Positions 1 to 8,017 of a stretch of DNA of 64,000 nucleotides are shown piece by piece. The stretch is from Kangiella sp. TOML190 (GTDB taxonomy: Bacteria; Pseudomonadota; Gammaproteobacteria; Enterobacterales; Kangiellaceae). The DNA lies in assembly GCF_023706045.1 (NCBI RefSeq), contig NZ_BQYL01000001.1:806001-870000 (forward strand), given 5' to 3'. Each line of letters opens with the position of its first letter. Position 1 is the stretch's first letter. The notes beneath the pieces are model-generated. The model saw only the letters and a list, made by a program, of their open reading frames with translations. It did not search any database and was not told where the DNA came from. Position numbers and translations under genes: made by a program.

Positions 1-58
1 AAACTATGATCAGCTCGAAAAATTATTAAATGAGCTTCCGCTAGAAAAAGCCAAATAA
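1..58 (+). CDS. 3' end of an unidentified gene (partial)
   Basis: An open frame enters from the left edge and ends at TAA 56-58. The 18 visible residues are charged and leucine-rich (ending LPLEKAK) and carry no recognisable motif. A good hairpin terminator follows 16 bases later, which supports this being a genuine gene end. The product cannot be identified from this fragment. Confidence 0.55.
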   Translation, partial: NYDQLEKLLNELPLEKAK

Positions 59-74
59 GATCATTATGATTTGC

Positions 75-101
75 AAAATGCCAGCTAAGCTGGCATTTTT
101 T
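75..101 (+). terminator. Rho-independent terminator
   Basis: The stem ATGCCAGC (78-85) pairs with GCTGGCAT (89-96) around a TAA loop and is followed by a run of T. It ends the gene entering from the left. The A-run on the 5' side makes it potentially bidirectional, but no gene converges on it. Confidence 0.85.
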
Positions 102-127
102 ATGTTAAGCCTGCGTAACCGTCGCTC

Positions 128-1027
128 ATGAGTAAAAAAAGTGAATCTAAACCCATAAAAACCCGTGTGATCTATGGGTTAATTTGGTTATTTGCAAAAT
201 TACCGCTGAGCATAACTCAGCCGTTGATGGCCTTCTTTGCTCAATTGGCAGTGATTTTCAATAGTCGCTCCTACCGCGTCAGTTTAGTCAACATTCAGCG
301 CTGTTACCCGGAAAAAAACGCCAAAGATCAGCTTGCGCTAACTAAAAGTAGCTTAAAACATACTTTCAAGATTGCCCCTGAAATCGCCAAAGCCTGGCTC
401 AATCCGTCGATCGAAACATGGATCGATAAGGTTTATGGCGAAGAGGATATTCGAGAAACCTTAGCTCAACAGCAAGGCGTTTTGATCACTGGTAGCCACT
501 TGGGCAATTGGGAGGTCGCACTTTTTTATTTGGGCAAGAGTTTCGACTTTACTTGCATGTACCGTAAGCCCAGATACCAAGAGCTGGATAGAATTATTTC
601 TGAAGGACGTGGTAAAAATACTACCAAAATGGTGCCTGGCGATGCGCGCGGCTTAAGAGACTTTTTGAAAGCCTTAAAAGCTGGTGAGGTGGCAGCTTTG
701 CTGTCTGATCAAGAGCCTGGTGGTGATAGTGGAGTCTTTGCTCCTTTTTTTGGGCAGCCGGCTAAAACTATGGATTTGATTCAAAAGGTTCAAACAAAAT
801 CCGGTGCTGCCCTCTATCAGATCGCTGCAATTAAAAATGATAGAGGTAAATACGATATTTATTTGCCAAAAATAGAAATTGATATTCAGCTGGATCCGCA
901 AGATTATGCAACACAACTAAATCTTGAACTAGAAAAGCTGATTCGAAAGCACCCGCAGCAATATCAGTGGTCCTACAAGCGCTTTAAAACTGCGCCAGAT
1001 GGTAACCGAAATAATTACCCTAAGTAG
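128..1027 (+). CDS. LpxL/HtrB-family lipid A acyltransferase-like protein
   Basis: A 299-residue protein of the lysophospholipid acyltransferase (LpxL/LpxM, HtrB) family. These inner-membrane enzymes transfer a fatty acyl chain from acyl-ACP to a lipid A precursor. A hydrophobic N-terminal segment lies at about residues 14-45. The catalytic HX4E motif is H124-LGNW-E129 in the context GSHLGNWE, and the later block SDQEPGGDSGVFAPFFG is typical of the family. Length is usual (about 300). The acyl chain and which paralogue (LpxL, LpxM or a related enzyme) cannot be decided. The stop overlaps the convergent arsC stop by 13 bases (1015-1027). Confidence 0.88.
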   Translation: MSKKSESKPIKTRVIYGLIWLFAKLPLSITQPLMAFFAQLAVIFNSRSYRVSLVNIQRCYPEKNAKDQLALTKSSLKHTFKIAPEIAKAWLNPSIETWIDKVYGEEDIRETLAQQQGVLITGSHLGNWEVALFYLGKSFDFTCMYRKPRYQELDRIISEGRGKNTTKMVPGDARGLRDFLKALKAGEVAALLSDQEPGGDSGVFAPFFGQPAKTMDLIQKVQTKSGAALYQIAAIKNDRGKYDIYLPKIEIDIQLDPQDYATQLNLELEKLIRKHPQQYQWSYKRFKTAPDGNRNNYPK

Positions 1028-1440
1028 TTTTTGATATCCTTAACGAAAATTTTTATTTGATCCCTAACCTTACGATAACAATCCAATTGTTCTTGCTGGT
1101 TTTCAAAAGCTTGAGCCATCCTCGGCGGATCCTCAAAACCATGATGAATAATTTTGGTTTTTGCTGGGAAGTAAGGGCAGTGTTCATCAGCATGACCGCA
1201 AACGGTAATCACATAGTCAAATTCTTGAATCGGAAGTTCATCAAGGGTTTGAGATTGCTGCTGAGAAATATCAACCCCAGCTTCTGTCATCACTAAGATA
1301 GCGTTAGGGTTTTGCCCGTGCTTTTCTATTCCAGCCGAATAAAAATCATACTCTTCAGCTTTTAAGGCTCTGCCCCAACCCTCAGCCATTTGGCTACGGC
1401 AAGAATTTCCAGTACAGAGAAATAAAATTGAGGTTTTCAT
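1015..1440 (-). CDS. arsC: Arsenate reductase, low-molecular-weight phosphatase type
   Basis: A 141-residue protein that should reduce arsenate to arsenite in the cytoplasm. The LMW-PTP P-loop CX5R is visible at C9-TGNSC-R15, followed by S16. The block VITVCGHADEHCP supplies the further cysteines used in the thioredoxin-coupled class. The start is ATG 1440, which overlaps the stop of the upstream glyoxalase gene (TGATG), showing translational coupling. An upstream in-frame start would add 19 residues lying inside the neighbouring gene and is not preferred. It is the last gene of an arsR-arsI-arsC operon. Confidence 0.92.
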   Translation of the reverse strand: MKTSILFLCTGNSCRSQMAEGWGRALKAEEYDFYSAGIEKHGQNPNAILVMTEAGVDISQQQSQTLDELPIQEFDYVITVCGHADEHCPYFPAKTKIIHHGFEDPPRMAQAFENQQEQLDCYRKVRDQIKIFVKDIKNYLG

Positions 1441-1898
1441 CAGCAGCAGGCCGCCTCTGTGTGCTTGTTGGATGTTTGCTCGTTTGGCGCACAACAAGCC
1501 TGTTTGCCGCTATCGCTTTGCTCCAAGCCATAAGTTGGAATTTCCGATAAACTATGGAAAGCTTCCCAAGCATTGCCATCGGGATCTAAAGTCCAGTATT
1601 TATCCGAATTACTGTAGCAGCAGCTAGTCCCAAGCTCTTCTTTTAGCGAAGCCTGTGACAGTTCGATGGCGCTTTTTATTTCACTAAGCTCTTCGTCATT
1701 TTCTGCTTGGATCCCAAGGTGATCGAGTCCTAACTTAGTCGAGCGATTCGAAATGGCAAAGTTAAGTCGCGGATCATTGAGTAGCCATTTCACATAATCA
1801 TCTTTTTCAACACTGGGTTTTTGTGCAAAAAGCTGACTATAAAATTCGCTACTTTTTTGCAAATCACTAACACTGATATGGATATGTAATCGTTTCAT
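1440..1898 (-). CDS. arsI: ArsI/CadI-family glyoxalase-fold metalloprotein (putative C-As lyase)
   Basis: A 152-residue vicinal-oxygen-chelate protein. Residues matching the metal site of ArsI C-As lyases are visible: H5 (LHIH), H60 (LDHLG) and E112 (WEAF). There is also a vicinal thiol pair C93-C94 (TSCCY) where ArsI binds the trivalent organoarsenical. This suggests Fe(II)/O2-dependent cleavage of carbon-arsenic bonds, although cadmium-induced CadI proteins share the fold. The last 20 residues hold two more CC pairs, ending in CC, possibly a metal-binding tail. It lies 9 bases after arsR and overlaps arsC. Confidence 0.82.
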   Translation of the reverse strand: MKRLHIHISVSDLQKSSEFYSQLFAQKPSVEKDDYVKWLLNDPRLNFAISNRSTKLGLDHLGIQAENDEELSEIKSAIELSQASLKEELGTSCCYSNSDKYWTLDPDGNAWEAFHSLSEIPTYGLEQSDSGKQACCAPNEQTSNKHTEAACC

Positions 1899-1907
1899 AG
1901 AAACTCC

Positions 1908-2213
1908 TTAGCAACACTCGAGTTTTTGCTTATCTTTAGTGAAGTCGTAATTGGCTTGGATAGACTTTAAAATCGCCTTGGTGCCGGAGCTTAAATGGTC
2001 GCTAAGTCGATAATAAATCCACTGCTCTTTGCGTTGAGTTTGTACCAAGCCGTTGAGCCTTAGCGTCGCTAAATGGCGACTAATTTTAGGCTGAGATAGC
2101 TGTAGCATTTCGGTTAGATCACAAACACAAAGCTCGTCATGTTGTAGTAACAAGATGATGCACTTGAGTCGAGTTTGCTCTGCTAGACATTTAAAAAGGA
2201 TCTCTAAAGGCAT
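1908..2213 (-). CDS. arsR: ArsR/SmtB-family arsenic-responsive repressor
   Basis: A 101-residue winged-helix repressor and first gene of the operon. The metal-sensing motif ELCVCDL (C29, C31) matches the alpha-3 site of classical ArsR. It is followed by the recognition helix region SQPKISRHLATLR and the wing EQWIYYRL. It probably dissociates from DNA on binding As(III) or Sb(III). The C-terminus ends LECC, an extra cysteine pair. A perfect palindrome sits just upstream at 2221-2250, consistent with autoregulation. Confidence 0.93.
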   Translation of the reverse strand: MPLEILFKCLAEQTRLKCIILLLQHDELCVCDLTEMLQLSQPKISRHLATLRLNGLVQTQRKEQWIYYRLSDHLSSGTKAILKSIQANYDFTKDKQKLECC

Positions 2214-2220
2214 TTCACAT

Positions 2221-2250
2221 CTTAATATATGGATATGCGTATATATTAAG
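2221..2250 (-). promoter_or_regulatory. Probable ArsR operator
   Basis: The 10-base arms CTTAATATAT (2221-2230) and ATATATTAAG (2241-2250) form a perfect inverted repeat around a 10-base spacer. It begins 8 bases upstream of the arsR start codon. AT-rich interrupted palindromes of this form are usual for ArsR/SmtB repressors. The regulatory role is inferred. Confidence 0.7.
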
Positions 2251-2305
2251 TCAAAAACTCTCAGCGGTCAAGTAGAGTTATAGAGCTAGTTAAATCGAAG
2301 GTTCA

Positions 2306-2605
2306 TCAGCGTCTAAGAAAGAATGCGCGGCTATGGCGTAGGAAAAACCGAAAAAAAAGTACTGTCAGCGATAGACTGATGAAGTAGGCCTCAATGGGTT
2401 TTTGTTGAATGCCAAGCAAAATTAGCCATTTAAAGAAAAATATGAAACCTAAAATAATAATACCTTTGGTAAGGAATACTCTTGCTTTAGACCAGTCTGT
2501 TGCTAAAAATGATAAGAGCAGTTGAATAAAAAAGAACAAAGCAAATAAGGAAATGCCCTCTTGTAGCACGAACCAATAAAAAAATATCCAGCGATTAAAG
2601 ACCAA
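2306..2605 (-). CDS. Possible small membrane protein
   Basis: A 99-residue, very hydrophobic open frame with about three membrane segments (residues 6-35, 46-66, 72-90) and an Arg-rich C-terminus. The only in-frame start is TTG at 2605, and a stop lies a few codons upstream. No family is recognised and no ribosome binding site is convincing. It could be a genuine small membrane protein, the remnant of a longer one, or chance. Confidence 0.3.
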   Translation of the reverse strand: MVFNRWIFFYWFVLQEGISLFALFFFIQLLLSFLATDWSKARVFLTKGIIILGFIFFFKWLILLGIQQKPIEAYFISLSLTVLFFRFFLRHSRAFFLRR

Positions 2606-2669
2606 GCTCTTAGTAACAGAAATGAGTAACCAGCTTTAGAGTTAGGAATTTTGCCGCCGTAATAAGCCA

Positions 2670-3152
2670 TTAATGACCACAAGTTCCTTGTTGGTGGACA
2701 TGACCGTGAGCGATTTCTTCATCACTGGCGGCGCGCACAGCAAGAATCTTAACTTCGACCTTGACCGCTTGGCCTGCTAAGGGATGATTGGCATCAATGG
2801 TCACCGTTTCATCGGTAATTTTTTTTACCGTTACTGCATGCACGCCATCTTGGTTTTCAGCCGCTAGCCGCATTCCTTCGGTCAGGTTTTGTACTTCGGC
2901 GAAAGCCTCGCGCGGCACTTGGGTACAAAGATCCGCTTCATACTGTCCATAAGCTTCTTCAGGCTGCATCTGTAGTTTGAGTTTTTGCCCAATCCCCTTG
3001 CCAATCAGGGCTTGTTCTAGGGCTGGCATTAACTCGCCATGCCCATGTAAATATACCCAAGGGCCGCCCTCATCCGAAGACTCCCAGATTTGGTTATTGA
3101 GATCCATTAATTTGTAGTCGAGTTCGACCACACAGTTTTTATCAATTTTCAT
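2670..3152 (-). CDS. FKBP-type peptidyl-prolyl isomerase, SlyD-like
   Basis: A 160-residue FKBP isomerase of the SlyD/FkpB type, a cytoplasmic folding helper. The N-terminal FKBP segment (residues 1-70) includes YLHGHGELMPALEQAL. The inserted-in-flap (IF) chaperone domain follows at about 75-125 with the conserved EAYGQ. The short His-rich tail (HGHVHQQGTCGH) resembles the metal-binding tail of SlyD but is much shorter than in E. coli. The MAPEG gene upstream ends at 3152, touching this start, so the two are probably co-transcribed. Confidence 0.88.
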   Translation of the reverse strand: MKIDKNCVVELDYKLMDLNNQIWESSDEGGPWVYLHGHGELMPALEQALIGKGIGQKLKLQMQPEEAYGQYEADLCTQVPREAFAEVQNLTEGMRLAAENQDGVHAVTVKKITDETVTIDANHPLAGQAVKVEVKILAVRAASDEEIAHGHVHQQGTCGH

Positions 3153-3574
3153 TAAAGACTTATTCCAAACAAAATTTGCACAATTAGAATTAACCAGATA
3201 GCGAGCAAGGTAATAGCGCTCAACATAAAGGCGCCGAAACGGTGCATCACGATGTTATAAGTACAATGGATAAGCGAGTGGGCAACTCGAAAAGCCACAT
3301 AAGCCCATAACAGCGCAATTAAAAGCTTGGTACCTTGGTTAGCGAACAAGATAACAAAACCCGCGACATAAAATAGAACGGGCATTTCGAACAAATTTAG
3401 ATAGTTATCCGAGGCGCGATTATCTTTTAACAGCTCTTTAGCTTGCTCGCGATTGGCGACTTTTTGCGGATGAATGCGATGAGATTTCATGTAGTTAATG
3501 CGTCTAAAATACATCAAACAAGCAACTACAATGGTCAAAGCGACCATGGCTAGCAGCGGATATAAAACGGTCAT
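3152..3574 (-). CDS. MAPEG-family integral membrane protein
   Basis: A 140-residue protein of the MAPEG family (membrane-associated proteins in eicosanoid and glutathione metabolism), with four membrane segments. The FEMPVLFYVA block followed by AYVAFRVAHSLIHC is the family signature. Bacterial members are mostly uncharacterised, and some have glutathione transferase activity. It overlaps the small membrane gene upstream by 4 bases and abuts the FKBP gene downstream, indicating a three-gene operon. Confidence 0.82.
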   Translation of the reverse strand: MTVLYPLLAMVALTIVVACLMYFRRINYMKSHRIHPQKVANREQAKELLKDNRASDNYLNLFEMPVLFYVAGFVILFANQGTKLLIALLWAYVAFRVAHSLIHCTYNIVMHRFGAFMLSAITLLAIWLILIVQILFGISL

Positions 3575-3828
3575 GCAGAGCTCGATAAATTGGTGAGTGG
3601 TGATTTTAACACAGCTGCAGCGGGCTTTTTAGCGCTGTGTTGGTTTTCAGCCAAGCGTTGCAGATAGCTGCGTAGAGCAAAAAACAGCGACCAGATTGTT
3701 AACAGCAAAAGCGGTAAATAGATAAAAGCGGCTGCCGGCTTCAAGGTGCTGTTGGCAACAATAATAAAGAAAACAAGATTAGCGGCTAAATGCAACAAAT
3801 CAAACAGACCTATCAAAAAACGAATCAT
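3571..3828 (-). CDS. Small two-to-three-helix membrane protein
   Basis: An 85-residue protein with hydrophobic segments at about residues 2-22 and 30-50 and a polar, Ala/Lys/Ser-rich tail. ATG 3828 is chosen because GGAG lies 7 bases upstream; a TTG at 3840 is the alternative. Its stop overlaps the MAPEG start, so it is translationally coupled to that gene. No family was recognised. Confidence 0.6.
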   Translation of the reverse strand: MIRFLIGLFDLLHLAANLVFFIIVANSTLKPAAAFIYLPLLLLTIWSLFFALRSYLQRLAENQHSAKKPAAAVLKSPLTNLSSSA

Positions 3829-3938
3829 GGCTAACTCCAATAAAAATGTGCGGGAACATTTATAGCCTAATTAATTGTGTAGAAGCCGACAAAAGGATAA
3901 TACTAAGGGTTATAGATGAATTTTATTCAACCATGAGG

Positions 3939-4829
3939 CTAGAGCGAGGCTATTTGCATTTTTAGCCATTGCAAGACTTGTTTACTGGCGGCGGATAGCG
4001 GTTTGCTGGCTGTGCGAACTAAATATATTCCGGAATTTAATTCGGATTTATAACCCAGAACGGGAACTAATTTCTGTTTGTCGATCAGGTTTTTTTCCAG
4101 CTCATAAATTGCAGTGGCTAAGCCGAGATCTTGTTGTGCAGCTTGAATGCCAGCCCCATAGGAGTGGTAATTAAGCGGATGTTGGATACTGAAGTTTTTG
4201 ATTTTTAACGATTTTGCCAAAGCGTACCAAGCATTTTCCACTTGATTAAGGCAGATCAAAGGTAGCTGCTGTAGATCTTCTGGCTGAGTTATGGGATGCG
4301 CTTCAAGAAATTCTGGACTGGCGACAATAACCCCATGACAGCGGCGCAATAGTTGCGATTGGTAGGATGGCCAATCGCCAAAACCATAACGAATGGCAAA
4401 ATCAATCTCATCATCATTAAGATCGGAAAGCTCTTCACAAGAGTCAATCTCAAGCGCTATGTCGGGGTGTTGCTGCTTAAACTGAGACAAGTTGGGATGG
4501 ATCAAGTTATTGGCCAGCGACGGCATAATGCTGATTTTGACTCGAGTTTGTTGCTGTTGTTTAAGAAATTGTTTAGAGGCTTCATCGATCTTTCTAAAAG
4601 CACTGTTTAAAGCAAATGCGTACTCGCGCCCAGCCCTAGTAACTTTAACCCCGCGGGTAATTCGCTTGAATAGTTGTATCTCTAAAATCTGCTCTAGGTT
4701 TTTAATTTGGTGGCTAACGGCCGACGCACTGATGTGTAATTCCTCGCCAGCTAGCTTGAAGCTTTCAAGTCGAGCGGCTGCCTCAAAGACTTCTAGTAAA
4801 TGAATGGGCGGACGTTGTTTCCTTGGCAT
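3939..4829 (-). CDS. LysR-family transcriptional regulator, GcvA-like
   Basis: A 296-residue LysR-type regulator. The N-terminal winged HTH (residues 8-67) has the GcvA-subfamily form with HLLEVFEAAARLESF and SASAVSHQIKNLE. The effector-binding domain follows from about residue 95, including DLNDDEIDFAIRYG. It lies 39 bases downstream of, and on the same strand as, the SDR gene, so it may control that operon. The effector is unknown. Confidence 0.88.
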   Translation of the reverse strand: MPRKQRPPIHLLEVFEAAARLESFKLAGEELHISASAVSHQIKNLEQILEIQLFKRITRGVKVTRAGREYAFALNSAFRKIDEASKQFLKQQQQTRVKISIMPSLANNLIHPNLSQFKQQHPDIALEIDSCEELSDLNDDEIDFAIRYGFGDWPSYQSQLLRRCHGVIVASPEFLEAHPITQPEDLQQLPLICLNQVENAWYALAKSLKIKNFSIQHPLNYHSYGAGIQAAQQDLGLATAIYELEKNLIDKQKLVPVLGYKSELNSGIYLVRTASKPLSAASKQVLQWLKMQIASL

Positions 4830-4868
4830 TTGACGGTGTCCTTTGGAATCCGATTAAAGTAACCCCTA

Positions 4869-5624
4869 CTAACCTTGAACCTTATCGATTGCTAATGCAG
4901 CCCAAGCTTGACTGGTGGGCATCAGTTCAATGGAGTTGATATTAACATGAGCTGGTTGCTGGGCAGCCCAGAGCACCGCATTGGCAATATCCTCGGCGGT
5001 CAGGGCTTGCGTGTTCTGGTAAACCTTGTCAGCTTTATCCTTGTCGCCATGAAAGCGAACTAAGGAAAATTCTGTTTCAGCTAAACCGGGTTCGATATTG
5101 GTAACGCGTACGTTAGTTCCTAATAAATCCGCTCGCAAATTACGACTAAATTGCTTCACAAAGGCCTTGGTAGCGCCGTAAGCATTGCCGCCCGGATAGG
5201 CGTAGTTTCCGGCGATCGAGCCGATATTGATGATGTGCCCCGATTGGCGTTCGACCATTTGCGGTAATAGCTTGCGGGTCATCAGGTATAAGCCTTTGAT
5301 ATTGGTGTCCACCATCTGATGCCAGTCCTCAAGCTCCGCTTCATGCGCTGGCGATAAACCCAAAGCTAGCCCCGCATTGTTAATTAAAATATCAACTTGA
5401 GTGAAATCTTCAGGCAAAGCGCCTAGCATTTGATCAATCTGCGTCTCTGAAGTCACGTCCAGCGGCAACACAAAGATCTGCTGCGGAAATTCCGTCTGCA
5501 ACAGTTGTAAACGGTCTTTGCGGCGGGCGGCAGCAATAACTTTGTAGCCTTTGGCGGCGAATTCTTTGGCGGTAGCTAAACCAAAGCCAGAACTGGCTCC
5601 AGTCACCAAAACGGTTTTTGACAT
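4869..5624 (-). CDS. Short-chain dehydrogenase/reductase, YdfG-like
   Basis: A 251-residue classical SDR. The cofactor motif TGASSGFG is at residues 9-16. The motifs NNAGLALG, the catalytic Ser in IINIGSIAGNYAYPGG and YGATK follow, so the S-Y-K triad is complete. The arginines near AARRKDR favour NADP(H). The sequence resembles the YdfG group of 3-hydroxy acid (serine, malonic semialdehyde) dehydrogenases, but the substrate cannot be fixed from sequence. It is the likely first gene of a unit with the LysR gene. Confidence 0.88.
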   Translation of the reverse strand: MSKTVLVTGASSGFGLATAKEFAAKGYKVIAAARRKDRLQLLQTEFPQQIFVLPLDVTSETQIDQMLGALPEDFTQVDILINNAGLALGLSPAHEAELEDWHQMVDTNIKGLYLMTRKLLPQMVERQSGHIINIGSIAGNYAYPGGNAYGATKAFVKQFSRNLRADLLGTNVRVTNIEPGLAETEFSLVRFHGDKDKADKVYQNTQALTAEDIANAVLWAAQQPAHVNINSIELMPTSQAWAALAIDKVQG

Positions 5625-5804
5625 ATTAACATCTCTAATTTGTAATAAACGGATATCTAAATTCGTCTAACTTGTTGAAATTGCGTGCTTGAATTTCATG
5701 CGAATCATATCATAGCTTAGAATACTAGACCTAGGCTTGCGTCGAGCGAGATTAGATACCATACTAGAAAGAAAAGATACTAGAAGAGACCATGGTGATC
5801 GAAT

Positions 5805-6179
5805 ATGAATGAATATCAATTTCAAATAAAAGTGGCGACTAAATATCTTGCAGATCAATCCGAGCCTGACAATGAACGCTATGCTTTCGCATATACCATT
5901 CGTATCACAAACTCCGGTGATAGCGGCGCTAAACTTAATGCGCGCCATTGGTTGATCACCGATGCCAACGGTGAAGTGACCGAGGTCAAAGGCCAAGGCG
6001 TGGTCGGCGAACAGCCGTTTATTGAGCCTGGCAAAAGCTACGAATATTCCAGTGGCGCTGTGTTAACCACGCCGATGGGCAGTATGCACGGCAGCTATAA
6101 AATGGAAGGCGAAGATGGTGATGAATTCGAAGCGCCAATTCCGGCTTTCAGCCTGAGTATTCCTGGCCTGTTGCATTAG
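5805..6179 (+). CDS. apaG: ApaG domain protein
   Basis: A 124-residue single-domain ApaG (fibronectin-III-like fold). The family signatures VKGQGVVGEQPFIEPG and the YSSGAVLTTPMGSMHGSY block are present. The role is poorly defined; it has been linked to Co2+/Mg2+ resistance in enterobacteria. It lies directly upstream of apaH, as in E. coli, but the ksgA-pdxA-lptD neighbourhood is not present here. Confidence 0.95.
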   Translation: MNEYQFQIKVATKYLADQSEPDNERYAFAYTIRITNSGDSGAKLNARHWLITDANGEVTEVKGQGVVGEQPFIEPGKSYEYSSGAVLTTPMGSMHGSYKMEGEDGDEFEAPIPAFSLSIPGLLH

Positions 6180-6245
6180 AATATCTGAAAATACCGTTAC
6201 CATTAGACGCTTCCAGCCCAAGCTGGAATGGCGAAAAGGAAGTTT

Positions 6246-7070
6246 ATGGCGACCTATGCGATAGGCGATATTCAAGGCTGTTATCACGAGTTACGATTAC
6301 TGCTAAAGAAAATACAATTTAATCCCAATTGCGACCAATTATGGCTGGCCGGCGATCTGATCTGTCGTGGCCCTAAGTCATTAGAAGTATTAGAGTTTTT
6401 GTACGACATCCAAGACGCTTGTATCGTGGTATTAGGCAATCATGATCTGCATTTATTGGCGACTTATGAGCTGGGTGGGCGTTTTAATAAAAAAGAAAAA
6501 CTAAGCAAATTGCTCGCCTCGAATCGCTGCGATCAGCTGTTGGCTTGGCTCACTACTCAACCAATGGCGCACTACGATCGGGATTTGGGTTTTTTAATGA
6601 CTCATGCTGGTGTGCCGCCTGGTTGGGATCTGGAACAAACCTTAGCAAGCGCCTACGAGTTAGAAGAAGCGCTACAAAAGCCAAAACAAAGGATCAAATT
6701 TTTTAGCAAGATGTATGGCAATAGTCCTCGAAATTGGTCCGAAAATCTTAAAAAAACCAAACGCTTACGCTTTACTACCAATGCTTTGACACGAATGCGA
6801 TTTTGTCATCTTGACGGTAGTTTGGACTTTTCGCATAAAGGCGCGCCCAGCAAGCGCTATAAAAAATACCAACCTTGGTACGCTTTCCACAAGGAATTAC
6901 TGCAAGAAACCGGCCTAGTGTTTGGCCATTGGGCAGCACTTAATGGCAAAGTTAAGATCCCCAATCTGCATGCGCTCGATACGGGCTGCGTTTGGGGCAA
7001 CAAACTGACCGCTTTAAGATTAGAAGATAAAAAGAAATTTCACGTAAAAGCACTTAAAAAATGGGCTTAA
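6246..7070 (+). CDS. apaH: Bis(5'-nucleosyl)-tetraphosphatase, symmetrical (Ap4A hydrolase)
   Basis: A 274-residue metallophosphoesterase that hydrolyses Ap4A to two ADP. The PPP-family motifs are in order: GDIQGC near the N-terminus, then AGDLICRGPKS, LGNHD, and later FGHWAAL. The ATG at 6246 is preferred over an in-frame ATG at 6228 because AAAAGGAAG stands at the right distance and residue 2 onward matches the family N-terminus (ATYAIGDIQGC). It follows apaG by 66 bases. Confidence 0.95.
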   Translation: MATYAIGDIQGCYHELRLLLKKIQFNPNCDQLWLAGDLICRGPKSLEVLEFLYDIQDACIVVLGNHDLHLLATYELGGRFNKKEKLSKLLASNRCDQLLAWLTTQPMAHYDRDLGFLMTHAGVPPGWDLEQTLASAYELEEALQKPKQRIKFFSKMYGNSPRNWSENLKKTKRLRFTTNALTRMRFCHLDGSLDFSHKGAPSKRYKKYQPWYAFHKELLQETGLVFGHWAALNGKVKIPNLHALDTGCVWGNKLTALRLEDKKKFHVKALKKWA

Positions 7071-7079
7071 CATCGTATC

Positions 7080-7164
7080 CGTCATTGCGAGCAGCTTAGC
7101 AACGCGGCAATTTTGTAAAGCTTGTATTCTTTTGAAAGATTGCTTCGCTTCACTCGCAATGACG
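7080..7164. repeat. Palindromic dispersed repeat (CGTCATTGCGAG ends)
   Basis: The 12-base ends CGTCATTGCGAG (7080-7091) and CTCGCAATGACG (7153-7164) are perfect inverted repeats flanking an internal part with the degenerate continuation AAGATTGCTTCGCTTCA. Intergenic elements with such ends are widespread in bacterial genomes. Related degenerate copies lie at 21391-21414 and 46337-46380. As transcribed RNA it would fold into a long hairpin between apaH and the convergent gene. Confidence 0.75.
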
Positions 7165-7173
7165 TGCTCAATT

Positions 7174-7794
7174 TTAAATCCGGCCAGGTTGTCCCCTGAC
7201 ATCAAGAACTTGTTTGGTGTGGGGATTGAAGTCGCACTCATATATGTAGTTTTGCCAGGCCCCAAATCCATTTTGAAATTTTATTTTATCGCCTATATAT
7301 GTGATAACTCCATTCCTTTTATTTTTCCATTTATAATGACTAAATTTAACTTCAAACATTCCATCGGTCCATTCATAATCGTATTTTGCAAGCTTTGGAA
7401 CATATTTTTGGCATTGAACGGTTGCTTCAATATCATTCTTTTCCGCCCAGCAAGTTAAATCTATTTTACAGTTTTTTTCAGTAGCTTGATTCCCATATTT
7501 GTTTTTAATTGAAGAATTACTGTTAATTTTATTAGATTGATTCTTATTGTTTACAGGTGTATTCATGGCGTCAGGTTTATTGATAGTGCTGTTTGGATTG
7601 CTATCTTGGTTAAAGCTAAAAAAGATAACTAATAAGATAAATGTCCAAGAAAAGGATAGCAGTTTTGTTAATGATGAATACTTCTCATTTAAGGTAAACC
7701 ATGAAAATATGTAAGGTAGGAAAAATATTCCAATAATTAATAAGATGCTAGGAGATATCGTTGTTTTATTATTTTGCTCTTGACGTGATTCCAT
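7174..7794 (-). CDS. Hypothetical membrane-anchored protein
   Basis: A 206-residue protein with two N-terminal membrane segments (about residues 15-35 and 42-62), an Asn/Ser/Lys-rich linker (65-105) and a C-terminal domain. That domain contains CWAEKN, VQCQKYV, FSHYKWKN, FGAWQNYIYECDFNP and VLDVRGQPGRI. It resembles a small domain of unknown function found at the C-terminus of scattered bacterial accessory proteins. Base composition is clearly more AT-rich than its neighbours, suggesting acquisition. It ends 10 bases from the palindromic repeat. Confidence 0.72.
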   Translation of the reverse strand: MESRQEQNNKTTISPSILLIIGIFFLPYIFSWFTLNEKYSSLTKLLSFSWTFILLVIFFSFNQDSNPNSTINKPDAMNTPVNNKNQSNKINSNSSIKNKYGNQATEKNCKIDLTCWAEKNDIEATVQCQKYVPKLAKYDYEWTDGMFEVKFSHYKWKNKRNGVITYIGDKIKFQNGFGAWQNYIYECDFNPHTKQVLDVRGQPGRI

Positions 7795-7922
7795 AATAGT
7801 CCCTTCATTAAGTTATAATTATATTGCTTCAGCAAATGTAGCAAAGTTTTTGATCTAATAACAGTAAAGGAAAGTACTTAGATCTCGCCAAATCCCTTTA
7901 AGATCGGTACAATTCAAGGTTC

Positions 7923-8009
7923 ATGCCGAAAAAAATGGCTAAAAAACGAAAGCCAACAGAGTTCGGCGTTAAACGATTGAAATATAAAGACATTTTTAGT
8001 CATTATTGA
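7923..8009 (+). CDS. Possible 28-residue basic leader peptide before yicC
   Basis: A short frame ATG 7923 to TGA 8007-8009 encodes a strongly basic peptide (MPKKMAKKRKPTEFG and onward). AAGG lies a few bases upstream, and the stop is 8 bases before the yicC ATG at 8018. Close spacing suggests possible translational coupling. The evidence is only position and a plausible ribosome binding site, so it may be chance. Confidence 0.3.
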   Translation: MPKKMAKKRKPTEFGVKRLKYKDIFSHY

Positions 8010-8017
8010 GAGAACGC

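Noticed and set aside
6063-6287. Minus-strand open frame across the apaG-apaH junction
   Set aside because: It is antisense to both apaG and apaH and without protein similarity or initiation signals.
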